From NCBI GenBank assembly GCA_038226305.1, contig JBBRQN010000001.1, forward strand, positions 242,566 through 306,565: a stretch of 64,000 bases of DNA. The letters are read 5' to 3'. Source of the DNA: JASLDZ01 sp038226305. Lineage in GTDB: Bacteria; Pseudomonadota; Alphaproteobacteria; Caulobacterales; Caulobacteraceae. The notes below the pieces were generated by a model. It made no database searches. It was not told the origin of the DNA and worked only from the letters and a program-made list of their open reading frames with translations. Positions 40,016 through 49,800 of this stretch are shown here, piece by piece. Position 1 is the first letter of the stretch. Every line of letters starts with the position of its first letter. The position numbers and the translations under genes are program-made.

Positions 40016-40383
40016 TCCAGGGCCCCCTTCTTCCACTCGTAGATGAAGCCCACGGTCAGCACGCCGAGGAAGGTCATCATCGACCAGAAGGCGAACACCT
40101 GCGCGGGGTGGGGCAGTTTCATGAGGCTGACGCCCCACGGGAACAGGAACGCGACCTCCAGGTCGAAGATGATGAACAGGATCGATACGAGGTAGAACCG
40201 CACGTCGAACTTCATCCGGGCGTCGTCGAAGGCGTTGAAACCGCACTCGTAGGCCGAGATTTTCTCCGGGTCGGCATTCGTCGGAGCCAGCACCATGGCG
40301 GCGATGATGAAGGCCAGCCCCAGGACCGTGGCGATCCCCAGGAAGATCACGATGGGGAGGTAGTCGAGGAGGAAGGCGTTCAT
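40006..40383 (-). CDS. nuoA: NADH-quinone oxidoreductase subunit A
   Basis: Encodes 125 residues with three membrane helices. KISAYECGFNAFDDARMKFDVRFYLVSILFI holds the loop with the conserved Cys near the quinone channel (ISAYECGFNAF) and the FDVRFYLV start of helix 2, then FDLEVAFLFPW. The start MNAFLLDYLPIVIF is ATG 40383, the first gene of the nuo operon. The 190 bases between it and tRNA-Asp hold the operon promoter; TAGAGA near 40427-40432 is a possible -10 but no good -35 is visible. Confidence 0.94.
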   Translation of the reverse strand: MNAFLLDYLPIVIFLGIATVLGLAFIIAAMVLAPTNADPEKISAYECGFNAFDDARMKFDVRFYLVSILFIIFDLEVAFLFPWGVSLMKLPHPAQVFAFWSMMTFLGVLTVGFIYEWKKGALEWE

Positions 40384-40494
40384 GCGTTCAGGCTTGCGAA
40401 CCGGCGCCGAGGGGAGACCGACGCATGCCCTCTCTAGCCCAGGCCGCCCTCCCCGCGAAAGGCCGATCTGAAGTGCAGCCCGGTGGATGCGCGC

Positions 40495-40524
40495 TTGACG
40501 CCGGGCGCGGCGCACGGCTATTCC
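40495..40524 (+). promoter_or_regulatory. Putative sigma-70 promoter of tRNA-Asp
   Basis: TTGACG at 40495-40500, an 18-base spacer and TATTCC at 40519-40524, about 50 bases before the mature tRNA 5' end. A good -35 match in a region with no other plus-strand gene. Confidence 0.5.
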
Positions 40525-40573
40525 ACCGCCTCCCCGGCCCGCCCCTTTCTGAGGTGCGCGCCAGGCGCCGTGT

Positions 40574-40650
<77 letters not shown>

Positions 40651-40809
40651 TTGCCCTTCAGACCGGGCGGCTCAAGCCCTTGGCGGCGGTTTCCGACCGT
40701 TGGACGCTGGCCTTCGACCAGACGCGCCCCACCGTGTTCGAGCACACGCTTTGTAAAGCATGATGGCTCTCTCTGGCCGGGCGTGGCGCGGGCCACGGGG
40801 GCCCAAACG

Positions 40810-42039
40810 ATGATCCTGAACGAGCTCGGCGTGCAGACCGGTACGGTCGTCGGGATGGCCCGGATCGGGCGGGAGATCTTCCAGGGACATGACCTTACCG
40901 CTCTTTGGACAGCCCTGGCGGAGCGGGTCGCGCAGGACGAAGCGGACGCCGATGCGTTCTATGACCTGTCGCTGATCCTGCAGCTGCGGGGAGAGACCGA
41001 GCAGGGCCGACACTTTCAGGCGCGCGCCCTCAGCGCCAAGGCCTGTTTCACCTGCATCCACGGCACGGGGGCGGGGCTTTCGGTGCTCGTCTTCGTGAGC
41101 GGGCAGGACATGACGAGCAACACGCCTGTGGATTTCCTGCTCACGCAGACGGACTTCACCGTGCACTACCTCTACGTGGACGCCCTGCGCGGCGAGGCCC
41201 TGCCGGCGCACGATCTGGCTTTCATGGCCGTGGGGGAGTCGGTCGCCAACCGTCCCTTCCTCACCGCCCTCGGCCCGGTTCTCGAGGCGTGGGCACAGCC
41301 GGTGGTGAACGGCCAGCCGGATCGCATCCTGGCCATGACACGAGACGAGGTGAGTGCTGCCCTGCAAGGCTGTGCCTTGATCGCCGCGCCTCGCAACGTC
41401 CTCCTGACGCGGGACGAGGTGAACGACTTGGCGCACGGCATCGGGGCGGCCTCCAGCCCCTTCGGTGACGGCTCGTCGATCCTGATCCGACCCATCGACA
41501 CCGACTGCGGGCGGGGCCTGGAGCGCATAGCAAGCCTGCCAGACCTGGGCGACTACCTGCAGCGGCACCCGGAGGAGCACTTCCACCTGGCGCCGTTCGT
41601 CGATTACAGCGGCCCCGACGGGCTGTTTCGCAAACAGCGGATCACTTTCATCGACGGCGCGGCCTTTCCCGCCCACATGGCGATCTCCAGCCACTGGATG
41701 GTCCACTACCTGAACGCCGGCATGACCGAGAGCGCAGACAAGCGGCGCGAGGAGAAGCGGTGGATGGAGACCTTCCACACCGATTTCGCCGTCAGACATG
41801 CAGACGCTTTCGCAGCGCTGCATGAGCGGATCGGCACCGACTACTTTTCGATCGATTGCGCCGAGACGCGTGACGGGCGTCTCCTGTTCTTCGAGGCCGA
41901 CATCGCGGCCATCGTGCACAATCTCGATTGCACCCAGATGTTTCCCTACAAGCAGAAGCACATGGCCCGGCTGTTCTCGGCCTTCGAAGCCATGCTCCTC
42001 GCCAGAGCCCGGGTGGGCGAGCGAGCGATCGCAGCCTAA
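40810..42039 (+). CDS. ATP-grasp ligase-like protein with N-terminal helical repeat region
   Basis: Encodes 409 residues. The N-terminal about 75 residues look like a short helical repeat (LWTALAERVAQDEADADAF then YDLSLILQLRGETEQGRHF). A middle domain precedes an ATP-grasp-like C-terminal half: SSILIRPIDTDCGRGLERI (about 221-240) resembles the nucleotide-binding loop, and GTDYFSIDCAETRDG then RLLFFEADIAAIVHNLD (about 340-375) resembles the metal-binding Asp/Glu strand of RimK-like enzymes. Such enzymes activate a carboxylate as acyl phosphate and join it to an amine or thiol. The substrate is unknown. ATG at 40810 is the first start that leaves the tRNA clear. The decarboxylase gene follows after 24 bases, so the two form an operon. 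Confidence 0.7.
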   Translation: MILNELGVQTGTVVGMARIGREIFQGHDLTALWTALAERVAQDEADADAFYDLSLILQLRGETEQGRHFQARALSAKACFTCIHGTGAGLSVLVFVSGQDMTSNTPVDFLLTQTDFTVHYLYVDALRGEALPAHDLAFMAVGESVANRPFLTALGPVLEAWAQPVVNGQPDRILAMTRDEVSAALQGCALIAAPRNVLLTRDEVNDLAHGIGAASSPFGDGSSILIRPIDTDCGRGLERIASLPDLGDYLQRHPEEHFHLAPFVDYSGPDGLFRKQRITFIDGAAFPAHMAISSHWMVHYLNAGMTESADKRREEKRWMETFHTDFAVRHADAFAALHERIGTDYFSIDCAETRDGRLLFFEADIAAIVHNLDCTQMFPYKQKHMARLFSAFEAMLLARARVGERAIAA

Positions 42040-42063
42040 GGCCAGGGGCCGCGGGAGCAGATC

Positions 42064-43572
42064 GTGAAGGGCGCGTTTACCATTCCGCCGGAGACTGAAG
42101 GCAGCAGTCCTCGGGTCGTGGAAAACGTGGCGCCCTCCCCTCGAACCACCCTGGACCCCGGCGACTGGGGCGAACTGCGCACCCAGGCGCACACCATGCT
42201 CGACGACATGTTCGATCACATGGCGAATCTGCGCGAAGAACCCCTCTGGAGAGACCCCGGCCAGGCGCGCGAACCGCCCTCGTCCGAGCTTCCTCGTGCA
42301 CCTTCGCCCCTGTCTCAGGTGCACGAAACCTTCATGCGCGAGATCCTGCCCTTCGGCGGCGGCAACGCGCATCCCGGCTTCATGGGCTGGGTGCAGGGCG
42401 GCGGTTCGGCGGTGGGCATGCTGGCGGAAATGCTCGGTGCCGGGCTGAACGCCAACGTCGGCGGGCGCAACCACATGGCGGTGCAGGTCGAGCGCGAGGT
42501 GTTGGAATGGACGCGCCGGATGTTCGGCTTCCCGGTCGGCGCGGGCGGGCTGTTCGTCACCGGGGCGTCGGCGGCAAACCACATCGGTGTGCTGGTGGCG
42601 TGCAATCGAAGGCTGGGGCCCGAAGTGCGCACAAAGGGCGTCGGCGGGGCTCGCCTTGCGGCCTACGCTTCGTCTGCGGCCCACGGTTGCCTTGCCCGGG
42701 CGATGGAGATGGCGGGCCTCGGTTCAGACGCCCTGCGGCGCGTTCCCACAGGCGCTGACCATCGCATCGACCTCGGCGCGCTGCGCTTCCTGATCGCGCG
42801 CGACCGGGCCGCCGGCATCCAGCCCTTTCTGATCATCGGCACCGCGGGCAGCGTCGATATCGGCGCGGTCGACGACCTGCAGGCCCTGGCCGACATCAGC
42901 GCCTTGGAGGGCACTCACTTTCATGTGGACGGGGCCTTCGGCGCCCTGGGCGTCCTGTCGCCGGAAGTCGCGCCGCGGCTGGCCGGGATGGAGCGCGCGG
43001 ATTCCCTGGCGTTCGACTGGCACAAGTGGGGGCAGGTTCCCTACGACGCGGGCTACATCCTCGTTCGCGAAGCCAGACATCTGCAGGACACATTCGGCAG
43101 CGAGGCCGCTTACCTGCAGCGCGCGCCCCGCGGGCTGGCTGCCGGCGAATGGTGGCCGTGCGATCACGGCCCCGATCTCTCCCGCAGCTTCAAGGCGCTG
43201 AAGGTGTGGTTCACGCTCAAGACCTATGGCGCAGATGCGCTCGGCGGGATCGTGACGCGCAGCTGCGAACTGGCCCGGTCGCTCGCCCAGAAGATCGCCG
43301 TCTCGCCGGAACTTGAGCTCCTAGCTACCTGCCCGCTCAACATCGTCGCCTTCGGCTGGCGCCATGGAGACACCGACGCGATCAACGCCGAGATCGTGAT
43401 GGCCCTGCATGAGGAAGGCAGGGTGGCCCCCTCGCTCACCACCATCGCAGGGCGCAAGGCGATCCGCGCCGCCTTCATCAATCACCGCAGCGAAGACTGC
43501 GACGTGGATGCCCTGCTCGAAGGCGTACTCCGCCTTGGACGAAGCCTGTCGCGGCGCGCCGAAGCGGCGTGA
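42064..43572 (+). CDS. Group II PLP-dependent amino acid decarboxylase
   Basis: Encodes 502 residues of the aromatic-L-amino-acid/glutamate decarboxylase family. PLP motifs are in place: LFVTGASAANHIG for the phosphate cup, His207 in SSAAHGCLARAME stacking on the ring, Asp289 in HFHVDGAFGALG pairing with the pyridine nitrogen, and the Schiff-base Lys321 in AFDWHKWGQVPYDAG. HPGFMGWVQGGG and NANVGGRN form the usual substrate-entry segment. The substrate cannot be read from sequence. The start is GTG 42064 with GGGAGC upstream. It ends three bases before the 3' end of tRNA-Val on the other strand. With the upstream ATP-grasp gene it may make an amine and ligate it. Confidence 0.85.
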   Translation: MKGAFTIPPETEGSSPRVVENVAPSPRTTLDPGDWGELRTQAHTMLDDMFDHMANLREEPLWRDPGQAREPPSSELPRAPSPLSQVHETFMREILPFGGGNAHPGFMGWVQGGGSAVGMLAEMLGAGLNANVGGRNHMAVQVEREVLEWTRRMFGFPVGAGGLFVTGASAANHIGVLVACNRRLGPEVRTKGVGGARLAAYASSAAHGCLARAMEMAGLGSDALRRVPTGADHRIDLGALRFLIARDRAAGIQPFLIIGTAGSVDIGAVDDLQALADISALEGTHFHVDGAFGALGVLSPEVAPRLAGMERADSLAFDWHKWGQVPYDAGYILVREARHLQDTFGSEAAYLQRAPRGLAAGEWWPCDHGPDLSRSFKALKVWFTLKTYGADALGGIVTRSCELARSLAQKIAVSPELELLATCPLNIVAFGWRHGDTDAINAEIVMALHEEGRVAPSLTTIAGRKAIRAAFINHRSEDCDVDALLEGVLRLGRSLSRRAEAA

Positions 43573-43574
43573 TT

Positions 43575-43649
43575 TGGTGGGCGGCGAGGGGATCGAACCC
43601 CCGACCCGCTCCGTGTAAAGGAGCCGCTCTACCGCTGAGCTAGCCGCCC
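43575..43649 (-). tRNA. tRNA-Val(UAC)
   Basis: A 75-base tRNA. The acceptor stem GGGCGGC/GCCGCCC, anticodon stem GCTCC/GGAGC with loop TTTACAC (anticodon TAC) and T arm GGGTTCGATCC are all visible on the minus strand, with encoded CCA. Its 3' end lies three bases from the decarboxylase stop. Confidence 0.96.
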
Positions 43650-43673
43650 GGCCACATTCGGCCTGGGCGCGCG

Positions 43674-43702
43674 ACCTAGCAGCCGCGACCCGGCTTCGTC
43701 CA
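43674..43702 (-). promoter_or_regulatory. Putative promoter of tRNA-Val(UAC)
   Basis: On the minus strand TGGACG (43697-43702), a 17-base spacer and CTAGGT (43674-43679), about 25 bases before the tRNA 5' end, in the gap after HU. Confidence 0.4.
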
Positions 43703-43725
43703 GCGATGCGCCGCCTGTTGCGGGA

Positions 43726-44001
43726 TCAGTTCTGGATTGCGGCCTTCAGGCCCTCGCCAGCGCGGAACTTCACAGCGCGGGAAGCCGGGCGCGCCACCTT
43801 GGCGCCCGTGCGCGGATTGCGGGCTGTGCCGGCCGCCCGATCGACCGAAACGAAGTTGCCGAAGCCCACGATGCGCACGTCCTCGCCCGCCTTCATGGCG
43901 TGCGTCACACAGCCGACGAAGGCTTCGAGCGCCTTTTGGGCATCCTTCTTCTCCAGACCGGCTTTTTCGGAGATGGCGCTGACGAGCTCGGCTTTGGTCA
44001 T
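43726..44001 (-). CDS. hup: DNA-binding protein HU
   Basis: Encodes 91 residues. A nucleoid protein that binds and bends DNA as a dimer. MTKAELVSAISEKAGLEKKDAQKAL is the N-terminal helix pair and VGFGNFVSVDRAAGTARNPRTG contains the family signature with the Arg-Asn-Pro loop at the arm tip. GGAGG lies seven bases before the ATG. Placed between tRNA-Val and lon, its common location. Confidence 0.95.
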   Translation of the reverse strand: MTKAELVSAISEKAGLEKKDAQKALEAFVGCVTHAMKAGEDVRIVGFGNFVSVDRAAGTARNPRTGAKVARPASRAVKFRAGEGLKAAIQN

Positions 44002-44069
44002 CTGTGGTCCTCCAACCCTAAAGTGCGGGCCTCGTTCGTTTGCGAGGCTCCTGCATTGCCCAGGAATGG

Positions 44070-44099
44070 AGTATGGGCGCCGCTCAGAACAATCGTCAA
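44070..44099 (-). promoter_or_regulatory. Putative sigma-70 promoter of hup
   Basis: On the minus strand -35 TTGACG (44094-44099), an 18-base spacer and -10 CATACT (44070-44075). The leader would be about 60 bases. The -35 overlaps the U tract of the lon terminator. Confidence 0.6.
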
Positions 44100-44136
44100 A
44101 AGCTAAAAGGGCGGCGGCGCTTTCGCACCGCCGCCC
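44098..44136 (-). terminator. Rho-independent terminator of lon
   Basis: On the minus strand GGGCGGCGG pairs perfectly with CCGCCGCCC, extended by a wobble and GC pairs to a GAAA tetraloop, and is followed by TTTTAGCTTTT. It lies 30 bases after the lon stop. A very strong intrinsic terminator. Confidence 0.88.
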
Positions 44137-44165
44137 GCTTTAGCGCCCGACCGATACCGGTCGGG

Positions 44166-46568
44166 TCAGTGGGTGACGACCGCCTCCGCACCGTCCGGCT
44201 CGTCCGACTTGGGGAGCACACGGGCGGCCTCCTCGTCGTCGCTCCACTCCACCGGCACGATCGGTCCGGTGAGAGCGTGCTTGAGCACCTCGTCCATCGT
44301 GGAGACGGGGATGATCTCCAGACCCGACTTCACTGAATCCGGCACTTCGGCCAAATCCTTTTCGTTCTCCTGCGGGATCAGGACGGTGGTGACGCCCGAG
44401 CGCAGGGCGGCCAGGAGCTTCTCCTTCAGTCCGCCGATGGCGGTGACGCGGCCCCGAAGGGTCACCTCCCCCGTCATCGCCAGATCCTTGCGGATCGGCG
44501 TGCCAGTGAGCACCGACACGATGGCGGTTGCCATGGCGGCGCCCGCCGAGGGGCCGTCCTTGGGCGTGGCGCCGTCGGGCACATGCACGTGCACGTCCAC
44601 CCGCTCGAACACCGTGGGCTTGATGCCGAAGGCCGGTGCCCGCGAGCGCACGTAGCTGTGCGCCGCCGAGATGGACTCCTTCATCACGTCCTTCAGGTTG
44701 CCGGTGACGGTCATGCGGCCCTTGCCCGGCATCTTGACGGCTTCGATGGTGAGGATGTCGCCGCCGAACTCGGTCCAGGCGAGGCCAGTGACGATGCCCT
44801 TCTGATCTTCCGCGTCGGTCTCGCCGTAGCGATACTTCTTCACGCCGGAATACTTGGCGAGGCGCTCGTCATCGACGGTGATGGCGATCTCCTTGCCGCG
44901 AGCGAGGTCGCGCACGGCCTTGCGGGCGAGGTTTCCAAGCTCCCGCTCCAGGTTCCGCACCCCGGCTTCCCGGGTGTAGTAGCGGATCAGGTCGCGGATC
45001 GCGGCGTCAGGCACCGTCAGTTCGCCATCCTTCAACCCGTTGTCTTTCAACACCTTGGGAAGGACGTGGCGCTTGGCGATCTCCACCTTCTCGTCCTCGG
45101 TGTAGCCGGCAATGCGGATCACCTCCATGCGGTCCAGCAACGGCTGGGGCATGTTGAGCGAGTTGGCGGTGGTGACAAACATCACGTTCGACAGGTCGTA
45201 GTCGACCTCGAGGTAGTGGTCGCCGAAGGTGTTGTTCTGCGCCGGGTCGAGCACTTCCAGGAGCGCCGACGACGGGTCGCCCCGCCAGTCGGAACCCAGC
45301 TTGTCGATCTCGTCGAGAAGGAAGAACGGGTTGGTGGCCTTCACCTTCTTCATCGACTGGATGACCTTGCCGGGCATCGAGCCGATGTAGGTGCGGCGGT
45401 GCCCGCGGATCTCGGCCTCGTCACGCACGCCGCCCAGACTCAGGCGCGCGAACTCACGCCCCGTAGCCTTGGCGATGGACTTGCCGAGCGAGGTCTTGCC
45501 CACGCCGGGAGGGCCCACGAGACACAGGATCGGCCCCTTGTTGTTGCCCGTGCGCGCCTGCACCGCGAGGTATTCGAGGATGCGCTCCTTCACCTTCTCC
45601 AGGCCGTAGTGATCCTCTTCGAGGATGCGCTCGGCGGCCACGAGGTCGATCGGCTTGGCCTTGGCGGCACCCCATGGGATCGACAGCAGCCAGTCGAGGT
45701 AGTTGCGCACGACTGTGCTCTCGGCCGACATGGGGCTCATGTTCTTGAGCTTCTTCAGCTCTGAATCGGCCTTGGTGCGGGCTTCCTTGGAGAGCTTGGT
45801 CTTCTTGATGCGCTTCTCCAGGTCCATCAGCTCGTCGCGCTGATCGTCCTGTTCGCCCAGCTCGCGCTGGATCGCCTTCATCTGCTCGTTCAGGTAGTAT
45901 TCGCGCTGCGTCTTCTCCATCTGCCGCTTCACGCGGGTGCGGATCTTCTTTTCGACGTTCAGCACGCTGATCTCGCCCTCCATCAGGGCGTAGACCTTCT
46001 CCAGCCGCTTGGAGACGTTGAACTGCTCCAGGAGCGCCTGCTTGTCGGCGATCTTCACCGAGAGGTGGCTGGCCACCTGGTCGGCCAACTTGGCGGGCTC
46101 GGTGATCTGCGGGATCGAGGCCAGCGCCTCGGGCGGCACCTTCTTGTTGAGCTTCACATAGCTCTCGAACTGCTCGATCACCGCGCGGCTGAGCGCCTCG
46201 GCTTCGGCCTCGCCGTCGCCGTCCTCCTCCAGGTCGGCTACCTCGGCTTCGAAGTAGTCGGCCTGCGATGTGAAGCGCAGCACGGCCGCGCGGCTCTTGC
46301 CCTCGACCAGCACCTTCACCGTGCCATCGGGCAGCTTCAGGAGCTGCAGGACGGTGGCCACCACGCCCACGTCGTAGATGGCGCCAGGCTGCGGCTCGTC
46401 GTCGGCGGAGTTCTTCTGGGTGGCGAGCAGGATCTGCTTGTCCCCGGTCATCACCGCCTCGAGGGCGCGGACGGACTTGTCGCGCCCCACGAAGAGCGGA
46501 ACGACCATGTGGGGGAACACCACGATGTCCCGCAGGGGGAGCACGGGCAGGGTGCGGACTTCACTCAT
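44166..46568 (-). CDS. lon: ATP-dependent protease Lon
   Basis: Encodes 800 residues. Cytoplasmic AAA+ serine protease that degrades misfolded and regulatory proteins; in Caulobacter it degrades DnaA, CcrM and SciP. N-terminal LON domain (RTLPVLPLRDIVVFPHMVVPL), Walker A GPPGVGKTSLGKS, Walker B FFLLDEIDK, and the Ser-Lys catalytic dyad in DGPSAGAAMATA and GGLKEKLLAAL. The start at ATG 46568 has AAGGAG eight bases upstream; the in-frame ATG at 46817 falls in the intergenic region. The gene ends at a strong terminator. Upstream neighbour is a TonB receptor rather than the more common clpX. Confidence 0.96.
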   Translation of the reverse strand: MSEVRTLPVLPLRDIVVFPHMVVPLFVGRDKSVRALEAVMTGDKQILLATQKNSADDEPQPGAIYDVGVVATVLQLLKLPDGTVKVLVEGKSRAAVLRFTSQADYFEAEVADLEEDGDGEAEAEALSRAVIEQFESYVKLNKKVPPEALASIPQITEPAKLADQVASHLSVKIADKQALLEQFNVSKRLEKVYALMEGEISVLNVEKKIRTRVKRQMEKTQREYYLNEQMKAIQRELGEQDDQRDELMDLEKRIKKTKLSKEARTKADSELKKLKNMSPMSAESTVVRNYLDWLLSIPWGAAKAKPIDLVAAERILEEDHYGLEKVKERILEYLAVQARTGNNKGPILCLVGPPGVGKTSLGKSIAKATGREFARLSLGGVRDEAEIRGHRRTYIGSMPGKVIQSMKKVKATNPFFLLDEIDKLGSDWRGDPSSALLEVLDPAQNNTFGDHYLEVDYDLSNVMFVTTANSLNMPQPLLDRMEVIRIAGYTEDEKVEIAKRHVLPKVLKDNGLKDGELTVPDAAIRDLIRYYTREAGVRNLERELGNLARKAVRDLARGKEIAITVDDERLAKYSGVKKYRYGETDAEDQKGIVTGLAWTEFGGDILTIEAVKMPGKGRMTVTGNLKDVMKESISAAHSYVRSRAPAFGIKPTVFERVDVHVHVPDGATPKDGPSAGAAMATAIVSVLTGTPIRKDLAMTGEVTLRGRVTAIGGLKEKLLAALRSGVTTVLIPQENEKDLAEVPDSVKSGLEIIPVSTMDEVLKHALTGPIVPVEWSDDEEAARVLPKSDEPDGAEAVVTH

Positions 46569-46713
46569 GACTGCAACTCCTTGGCCGGCGCGGGAGCTTC
46601 GCGCGCGACCTCGATCAAACGAGAACCGCCCTGCCCGCCGCAAACCGCCGACGGAAGGAAAAGGCCTCGCTCCGCCCCCGGTGGAATCGGCGAACGGACT
46701 CTGGTTTCGGATC

Positions 46714-46743
46714 GAATGTGGCCCGTGCCGCGCCGCGTTCAAG
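46714..46743 (-). promoter_or_regulatory. Candidate heat-shock (RpoH) promoter of lon
   Basis: On the minus strand CTTGAA (46738-46743) and CCACATTC (46714-46721) separated by 16 bases, close to the RpoH pattern CTTGAA-N(11-16)-CCCCATnT with 6 of 8 matches in the -10. It gives a leader of about 140 bases. The region 46569-46880 holds no gene, only this and the terminator of the TonB receptor. Confidence 0.4.
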
Positions 46744-46784
46744 CGGAACCGAACCCGCAGGCCCCGCGCCGCGCCGTAGAGCAC

Positions 46785-46828
46785 AAAAAAGCACACCTCC
46801 CGGGCCGGGGCGGCCAAGGCGGTGTGCT
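46785..46828 (-). terminator. Rho-independent terminator of the TonB receptor gene
   Basis: On the minus strand AGCACACC pairs with GGTGTGCT around a GC-rich 23-base loop and is followed by six T. It lies about 53 bases after the receptor stop. A second small hairpin (CCCC/GGGG) lies just upstream near 46853-46865. Confidence 0.75.
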
Positions 46829-46880
46829 GGCAGGCGAAGGCCGGAGGGCCGACCCCTTTCGGGGCCGGCCGCCGGGCGGT

Positions 46881-49800
46881 CTAGAACTTGTACTTCAGGC
46901 CGAACTCGATCGTGTAGAGGCTCGAGATCTGGTCGATCGTAGGCGTCGCCAGAACGGTCGGGCTGGCGCTGGTGTAGCTGTAGCGATAGCTGGCGCAGGC
47001 CGTGCTTCCAGCGCCGGCCACCACACCGTTGGCATCGGCGCACTGGGCGTTGACCAGCACGCCGCCCGAGCGGGCGTTGGTGTACTCCCGCACGACGCCC
47101 CACTTCTTGTTGATCAGGTTGCCGACGTTGGCGATGTCGAGCGTGGCCAGAAGCTCGTGGCCGCGGATCGGCGTCGGAATGGTCTGCGAGAACTGGAAGT
47201 CGAAGCGGTTCACGTAGGGGTTCTGGCCGAAGCCCTTGGGCACGATCGTCGCCTGGGGCAGGTGGAACTGGCTCACCAGGGCCTTGAAGCGAGCGACCGA
47301 CAGGGCGCTGTCGAAGTAGACCACCGTCGGGCCGGTGACGTACTTCAGGGGGTTGGCAGCATCCGGCGTGGTCAGCAGCGGCACATAGGCCAGGGCGTCG
47401 TCGCGCGTGGTGCCGAAGGTGGGGTTGCGAGCCCCGGTGGGATCGGTCATCAGGAAGCTGAACGGACGGCCGTTGTGCAGGTCCCCGAACAGGGTGAAGC
47501 GCGACACCCAGCCGGGGCGCAGCTCGACCTTGTAGCTCATGTTCAGCTTGAAGGCCTCGCTGATCAGGTTGGTCGGCTTGCCGCGGGCGATGCCGTTCGG
47601 GTCGGTGTCGAAGCTCTGGTCAGCGTAGTAGTTGCCGGTCGTGCTGTTGCCGCCTTCGGTGGTGCCGAACTCGGAGATCTGCCCAGCCTGGCGACCGCGC
47701 TGCACGGTATAGGCTACGTTGGTGTCCAGCCCGCGCCACACTTTGCCGACGGAGAGCGCCAGGGTCTGCGTCCAGCTCTTGCGGCTGGGGTTGTAGGCCT
47801 GGATGTCGCCGTTGAGGCCGATGTTCACGAGATCGGGGTTCGTGCTGGTGGGCAGCCCCTGCGCGGCACGGTTGGCTGCCGTGATGTTCAGGCCGTCATA
47901 GCGCAGGCGGCCGTCCGGCGTGAGCTGCTGCACCCCGTTGATGGTGAGGAGCCGGGCGCGCAGGTCGCGGAAAGCGATGCTGGTGTCGGTGTAGCTCGCC
48001 ACGGCATCCAACCCGAAGTCGAGGCCGAACTGGGTGGTGCGGAACGAGATGTTCGCCTTCCAGTCGGCCGGGATGTCGAACTTGGGATCGATGGAGTTCG
48101 TGAAGGCCAGGCGGCGCGCGGCGCTGTCGGCGGTGACGAGGCCGGTCGCCAGGGCCGACTGCTGCGTCACGAAGCTGGGATCGGCCTTGTTCAGCGTGAG
48201 GAGCGCGTTGCCCTGCGCCGCCGTGATCGCCAGGTTGGCGGCCGTTTCGGTGAAGCTGCCATCGGCGTTGCGGCGAACCACGAAGCCGTTGGTGAGCGCG
48301 CCGGTCTGGGCGCCGTAGCTGTTGCCGATCAACACGTCGGGAATGCCGCCCGACACGAGGCCGATGCCACCGCTGAGCTCGAAGTGCTCGGTGCGCCACT
48401 TGGCCGAAACCCGCGGCATCAGCACGCTGCGGCCGGCATAGGTCTCCTGGTTGTTGAAGCCGTAGCGGTTGACGAAGTTCTGGTTGAGCGTCGGCTTGTT
48501 GCCCGCGGTGTAGATGTCGTAGCGCAGGCCGGCGTTGACGGTCAGGCCCGGAGCCACGTCCCACGTGTCCTGCGCCAGCAGGGTGTGAACCTGGTAGTTC
48601 AGCACAGCCGCCGCATCCAGCAGGTTGCCGCTGACGGCTGTGTTGTATGACAGCTGGTTGGCGACGCCGTTGCGGAAGTCGTTGACGGAGTCGAAGTAGT
48701 AGATGCCGTGCGCCTGCTGCACGAACAGGTTGAAGATGTCGATGCCCTTGTACTGGTAACCGAACTTCAGGCTGTTGGCGTCGTTGAGGCGGTAGGTGCC
48801 GATGAACTCAGCCGACAGGTCGCTCGTCTTGAGCACGTTGGCCTGGCGGAACTGGTCGGGGCCGAAGTTGATGATGGGCACGCCGCTGGAGCAGGAGTTG
48901 ACCGTCGAGAGCGAGGTCACGTCCGTACAGATCGCGATGTTGGCGAAGCCCTGGCCTTCGGGCGGCAGTTGGCCGCGCTCATAGCTGCGATAAGCTATCC
49001 GCGCCTCGCTGGAGAAGCGCGAGGTCCACTTGGAGTTCAGCTGCAGGGAGTAGTTGTCCTCGTTTTCCGGCTGGGTGTACCAGTTGCTGTCCAGGCTGAT
49101 CGTGGTGGCGCTAGGGCTGCGCTTCACCACCGACGAGAAGGCGTTCCGGTAGGAGGCCGTCAGACGCTGGGTGTCGGTGACGTTCCAGTCGATCTTGAAC
49201 GACTCCTTCTCGTCCCGGATCGGTGCGGTCGCCCGCACGGTGCCGGGCTTCAGAACGTTCGAGGCGGCATAGCCGTTGTAGGCGTTGAGGACGGAGTTGA
49301 TGTCGGCGGTCGAGGCCTTGGAGCCGGTCGAAACGCCGGGGATCGGGTTGAAGAAGTTGGCGAAACCACCATCAACGGGCCCGAAGCTCGTGGTGTCGAC
49401 GCTTGAGAAGTTCTCGTAGCCGAAGGCGAAGAACAGCTTGTCCCGGATGATCGGGCCCGAGATGAACGCGCCGTAGTTCTGCTCGTGGATCTTGTTGGTA
49501 ACGCGCTGGAAGCCGCTGAGCCTCGGCTGCGTCACGTCGTTGTTGGTGAAGCCCACACGCGGCAGTTCGTCTCCGGCGAACCGTCGCTCGCGCTTGAAGG
49601 CGAACAGCGAGCCGTGCAGATCGTTGCCGCCCGACTTCAGGATCAGGTTCAGGGCCCCGCCGGTGAAGTCACCGTCTTCCACGTCGAAAGGCGTGGCCTG
49701 GATGGTCACCTGCTCCACGGCCTCGAGCGAAACGGGGCCGCGGTTGGTGGAGAGGCCGCCGGTGTTGAGGCCGTAGTCGTCCTGCGAGCGCACACCATCG

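Noticed and set aside
40672..42684. Minus-strand open frame of 670 codons opposite the ATP-grasp/decarboxylase cassette
   Set aside because: The plus-strand reading gives recognisable PLP and ATP-grasp motifs, ribosome sites and normal composition; the antisense frame gives none.
46065..48650. Plus-strand open frame of 861 codons across lon and the TonB receptor gene
   Set aside because: It is antisense to two well-supported genes, is rich in low-complexity Ala/Gly/Arg/His, and has no domain; such shadows are common at high GC.
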